Below the pieces are notes generated by a model, which ran no database searches, was not told the DNA's origin, and worked only from the letters and a program-made list of their open reading frames with translations. Shown in pieces: positions 7,636 through 10,494 of a DNA stretch of 10,494 bases. A program made the position numbers and the translations under genes. The stretch spans positions 32,265 through 42,758 of the forward strand of contig CAAAJI010000247.1 of the NCBI GenBank assembly GCA_900642245.1, read 5' to 3'. This DNA comes from Fragilaria radians (lineage: Eukaryota; Bacillariophyta; Fragilariophyceae; Fragilariales; Fragilariaceae). Each line of letters opens with the position of its first letter. Within the stretch, counting starts at the first letter, position 1.

Positions 7636-8219
7636 CTTATGAGAATTCCTTTCGTTGTCATTTCGCTTGAAAGCCTTGATTCTATGGATTGATGAGATCG
7701 CAATTGAATAGGAATGACGAGGACGAATTGGCCAAGAAAATTTGGTTTAAATTTGCTTGTTTGCAATTTATTGAGTACTAATTTGTCAGGTATGTTAGTA
7801 TGTTACATCACCAGATACATATAAAGTTACATAAAAATGGTTTAAAAGATTTAATTAACTTGCATTCCAAATAACAATCAGAGCAGTATATCTCTCTTTA
7901 GTTGTTGGTGTTGCTCCTTAAGGTTAAGTGTTGCAATGTCTTCGGAGAGATTGAAGAATAACTTTGAGTCTACACCTGCTTGCCCTGTAATAAAAACAGA
8001 ACGGATGATTAGAGAGCTCTCTAAAAATGAAAACACGGATGCCAGCATAACCACCATCATAAAGAGCTCAATTATCATCTGCAAAGCAGCTTGGTTACAT
8101 CATTTGAAGATACTGAAAAGAAGTGATACAAGTGCAAGTGATAACTAAAGAGCAGGAGTCACAGGTGTTGGGCTTATTTCAGTCTCGGAAAAATTGGAAT
8201 TTTTAGAAATATTTGTATC
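7636..8219. other. 5' flank of UNC93-like copy 2 and junction with the copia relic
   Basis: The first part must hold the promoter of the minus-strand gene at 7635; no core element is evident. Between 7855 and 8148 both strands are open (70 codons from ATG at 7936 on plus; 68 codons from 8084 to 7878 on minus). Neither product resembles a known family, and the plus frame could be a gag remnant of the adjacent copia relic. Just before 8220, at about 8130-8172, a broken Cys-x-x-Cys-like, His, Cys-Trp pattern hints at a zinc knuckle at the gag end. ATCAGAGC at 7876-7883 partly resembles a copia primer-binding site. All of these are weak. Confidence 0.35.
7936..8148 (+). CDS. Doubtful 70-residue open frame, possible gag remnant
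   Basis: The frame begins with ATG (MSSERLKNNFESTPACP), ends with TAA just before the copia protease remnant, and is also open upstream to about 7855. It is hydrophilic and Ser/Thr-rich, with no domain I recognise. The opposite strand carries an equally plausible 68-residue frame over 7878-8084. I list it because its position directly upstream of the protease of a plus-strand copia element is where gag would lie; a chance frame is as likely. Confidence 0.2.
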   Translation: MSSERLKNNFESTPACPVIKTERMIRELSKNENTDASITTIIKSSIIICKAAWLHHLKILKRSDTSASDN

Positions 8220-8417
8220 GGTGATAGCGGCACAGCATACCGCTATATCAAGAGGGATCATGGTTTTTACGATGTCAAGGTAGTTTCAGTGAGAACCCTG
8301 GTAGGAAATGGAAGCCGTGAAAGATATCAAGATTGGAAGCTTGGGATGTGATGTAGAATATATATATAATGGAAAGGTTTTACACGTAGTACTTCAATAT
8401 GCTAAAAGGCAGAGATA
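8220..8417 (+). pseudogene. Copia protease remnant
   Basis: The frame at 8220 reads GDSGTAYR, the D-S/T-G aspartic protease active site, and further on VSVRTLVGNGSRE (VGNGSRE at 8301-8321), the typical downstream strand of copia proteases. A TGA ends this frame near 8349-8351. After a frame change, IGSLGCDV and NGKVLHVVLQY continue the same domain to about 8417. Copia proteases mature the Gag-Pol polyprotein; this one is broken. Confidence 0.7.
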
Positions 8418-8520
8418 GGCTATCGATAAAGGCATTGAAGATGTGAATTTGGGAGGAGTTTGAAAATAAATCAATGTATTGGAGATGACGAATATACGTA
8501 AGTGTCTCATGGGCATATAG

Positions 8521-9223
8521 ATGTTCATAAGGAGAAACGGCGTATTTCTAGCCACATAAGTTATATGTGTTTCACCCAAGGTCCAGGGAATGATTACAAC
8601 GTTAACTTTGCCCCTGATATCAATGATGTTACGTTTTGAATCCTATTGAATGCCGTGCTGGTTTGGGATATTAAAGTCAAGATCATAGATGCTGAAATAG
8701 CATTCCTGCATGGCGTTTTATAGTAGCAAATTCTAATTGAGATACCTCAAAGAATGGAAACAGATCAGGAAGGCTGTTTATCTCTAAATATGACCATGTA
8801 AAGTGTAGTTCAGAACTCCACTCGATTCTATATAAAAACGGTGGATACAGCATTTCCCCTTAGAGTTATGGTGATGGCAACATATGTTGATGACTACGTA
8901 GCCATTTGAGTAGAAGAGGCAATTGAAGGAGACTTCGCATCATTGAAACGTTTCGATTCTGTTCTAAATGTTGAGGATATGGTGACTGATTATTTGATCT
9001 GTAACTATTGTTGAAGAGAGGGCTAGTAGAAAGACCAAGATTATGCAACCAGTTTGGGGAAGAAATCAGTCCTATGAAGCTCTACACTACTCCTTCTACG
9101 CCTCAATTTGAATTGTGATTCAATAAAATTGCAGGGATAGATTCAGAAATACAATCCCATTACACGTCATATGTTGACATGTGGCTTTGCTTACCAACAC
9201 ATTTGCGGCCAGACATGGAAATT
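8521..9223 (+). pseudogene. Copia reverse transcriptase remnant
   Basis: From about 8521 the reading frames give FIRRNGVFLA, then GNDYNVNFAPDIND, ILLNAVLVWDIKVKIIDAE and IAFLHGVL (8640-8720), followed by two TAG codons at 8721-8726 and ILIEIPQRM. This is the fingers and first palm aspartate region of copia reverse transcriptase. The catalytic box YVDDYVAI starts at 8883 (YVDD at 8883-8894), followed by a stop at 8907-8909, VEEAIEGDF and VEDMVTDYL. The thumb and connection pieces follow in other frames: FGEEISPMKLYTTPSTP from 9053 and EIQSHYTSYVDMW up to 9223. Catalytic aspartates are still encoded, but the many stops rule out a working enzyme. Confidence 0.85.
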
Positions 9224-9331
9224 TGAAGTGAAAAATCAGAGTGAAGGGATGGTGTCAATTTGGCTTGTTATGAGAAATGCTAACAGTAATCAAGTTTTTC
9301 ATCAATACTAGGCTTCTTCCCATAGACAGGA

Positions 9332-9795
9332 GAAGAAGATTGGGATCTTGTAGTCTACGCTGACATTGATTGAGTAGGAGACTCAGAGAATCCTATTAGC
9401 ATCGCAGGCTTCATCATAGAGATGCTCCAATTTGTTAGAAGTGAACGGTCAGAAAGTTGTCAAATTGTCAATGCGCAAAGTGAAGTAGTTTACAATGCCA
9501 GAGACTTTGAAATTAGATTTGTGAACTATCTATTTGGAAGCTAAGGAATTTTAATAAAGTTACAATCTTTGTAAAAACTGATAACTTTGGAGCAATTATT
9601 GTGGCTGAGAACACGTTGTCAGGCATCCTTACCGGGCATCTTGAAACATGTTAGCACTTTATCTGAGAATACATTGGGGACCAATTTATCAGGATTATTT
9701 TTGTAAAACAAATGACAATAATGGGCATTTTTTGTTAAGAGTATAAACAAGGGCATGCATGAGAAGGGCATAATGACATTTCTTGGAAAGTTGTC
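9332..9795 (+). pseudogene. Copia RNase H remnant and pol C-terminus
   Basis: The frame from 9332 reads EEDWDLVVYADID, with the first RNase H aspartate at 9362-9364, a TGA at 9371-9373, VGDSENPISIAGFI and QSEVVYNARDFEIRFV (the conserved catalytic glutamate region), ending at a stop near 9541. After a frame change, VKTDNFGAIIVAENTLSG (from 9571) holds the third aspartate (9580-9582). The final pol tail follows as FVKSINKGMHEKGIM and FLGKL, reaching about 9795. This matches the RNase H end of copia pol, where the enzyme removes the RNA strand during reverse transcription. Confidence 0.8.
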
Positions 9796-10494
9796 GGAGC
9801 ATTGAATAGTGTATGGAAGGAAGGTTGCTAGAGAGTATCACTTAAAACTTGGGATACGTTGCTAAAAAGTAGACAAATTAAAGTGCAAAATGAATGAGCA
9901 AGGTAGCTTTGCCTAGTAGCGGTGATAAAGTGGATTTACACATAGCCAAATTCTTCAATTTAATAAGTTTCCATTAATGTGAAGTAGACTTTGTTTCAAT
10001 GCTGCATACCATGGACAATTTGGATCAGCTCAAAGATGTAGTAATGCTCCATCTTGGACATTGTCTCCACTTGGCATGATGTGATTGAACTTACCAAGAC
10101 CATCCAAGATTGGTTGATATTTCTTTTCTGACACTACTATGATGATAACTTAATGTTGATAAATTATTTTCCAAACATATAGTTGAATTCCGGTAATGGT
10201 TACCCATTTTGAGATTTCCAAAGTGGAATAATTTTGCTCTCTTGTGATTATTACAAAACCTGCAATACTATATTCTCCATTCAAATGCAATTCATCCAAT
10301 ATAATCATTTAAGCGGTTTCGTGAGAGACGCTTGAAACTTTGGTCTAAGTTATAGGGGATCGATGCAGATGCATTGAAAAACTATGACTTGACAAATCTC
10401 AAAATAACATATCACTTGTGCAAGAAAAGATTGATTATTCAACATTTTAAGGCTTGCACTTTCCTGCTATCTGAGATTCGTCACGTAAGAAAAC
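9796..10494. other. Downstream flank of the copia relic, no recognised gene
   Basis: This 0.7 kb stretch is where the 3' LTR should lie, but no sequence here matches the upstream flank of the relic by eye, and no TG...CA boundary is convincing. A minus-strand frame from 10149 to 9955 is open for 64 codons except for one stop (ILDGLGKFNHIMPSGDN, then ADPNCPWYAALKQ). It is unassigned and may be further transposon debris. The last 340 bases show nothing I can name. Confidence 0.4.

Larger units (their letters stand above)
8220..9795 (+). mobile_element. Degenerate Ty1/copia-type LTR retrotransposon relic, integrase missing
   Basis: Pol pieces of a copia element follow each other on the plus strand in the canonical order: protease, reverse transcriptase, RNase H. 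They are spread over all three frames, with many stops and frameshifts. Protease wording is present at 8220-8417, reverse transcriptase from about 8521 to 9223, and RNase H from 9332 to about 9795. In an intact copia pol, the integrase, well over 1 kb of DNA, would lie between protease and reverse transcriptase; here only about 100 bases separate them. No LTR pair, primer-binding site or polypurine tract could be confirmed. The element is dead. It lies opposite in strand to the UNC93-like genes, upstream of copy 2. Confidence 0.85.

Noticed and set aside
7876..7886. ATCAGAGC resembling the initiator-tRNA primer-binding site of copia elements
   Set aside because: Only part of the usual site matches, no LTR end or 3' LTR partner was found, and the space left for gag is too short.
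8355..8369. Short AT dinucleotide run
   Set aside because: It is too short to count as a microsatellite of interest in AT-rich DNA.
8394..8579. 61-codon minus-strand frame
   Set aside because: It overlaps the plus-strand copia protease-to-reverse-transcriptase junction and has no features of its own.
8866..9048. 60-codon minus-strand frame
   Set aside because: It is antisense to the YVDD region of the copia reverse transcriptase relic.
1..10494. CRISPR array, prokaryotic operon or defence island
   Set aside because: There are no spaced direct repeats, no ribosome-binding-site-linked gene series and no defence-type domains; the targeting leader and retroelements point to a eukaryotic nuclear genome.

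Overview
The window looks like nuclear DNA of a photosynthetic stramenopile, most likely a diatom. The base composition is AT-rich and genes are sparse. All three intact genes are intronless as far as the reading frames show, and all lie on the minus strand. The first encodes a cyanobacterial-type DNA gyrase B with an N-terminal extension that resembles a heterokont bipartite plastid-targeting leader: a signal peptide followed by an ASAFAP-like cleavage site with a tyrosine at +1. Degenerate LTR-retrotransposon debris of the Ty1/copia and Ty3/gypsy types fills part of the rest, which also fits a diatom. The organism is inferred, not proven.

Layout: 1-861 (minus) is the 5' part of the gyrase B gene, cut by the window edge. 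862-2258 is non-coding. 2259-3722 (minus) encodes a complete UNC93-like major-facilitator protein of 487 residues. 3723-6255 is a spacer of about 2.5 kb. It holds a perfect hairpin (3847-3885), a broken small reading frame on the plus strand (3970-4197), a decayed Ty3/gypsy integrase C-terminus on the minus strand (4510-4880) and an unassigned minus-strand open stretch (5963-6133). 6256-7635 (minus) encodes a second UNC93-like protein of 459 residues, clearly a paralogue of the first. 7636-8219 is a spacer with an ambiguous open frame. 8220-9795 (plus) is the relic of a Ty1/copia element, with protease, reverse transcriptase and RNase H recognisable in that order but riddled with stops and frameshifts and with the integrase missing. 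9796-10494 contains no recognisable gene.

The gyrase would act in the plastid on chloroplast DNA topology and has no evident link to its neighbours. The two UNC93-like proteins are a tandem duplication whose copies have diverged strongly; retroelement fragments lie between them and beside them. I see no operon-like or defence-type system here. The points most worth a second look are the diverged UNC93-like pair with its shared Cys-x6-Cys loop, the charged insertion in the gyrase ATPase region, the integrase-less copia relic, and a few short unexplained reading frames.
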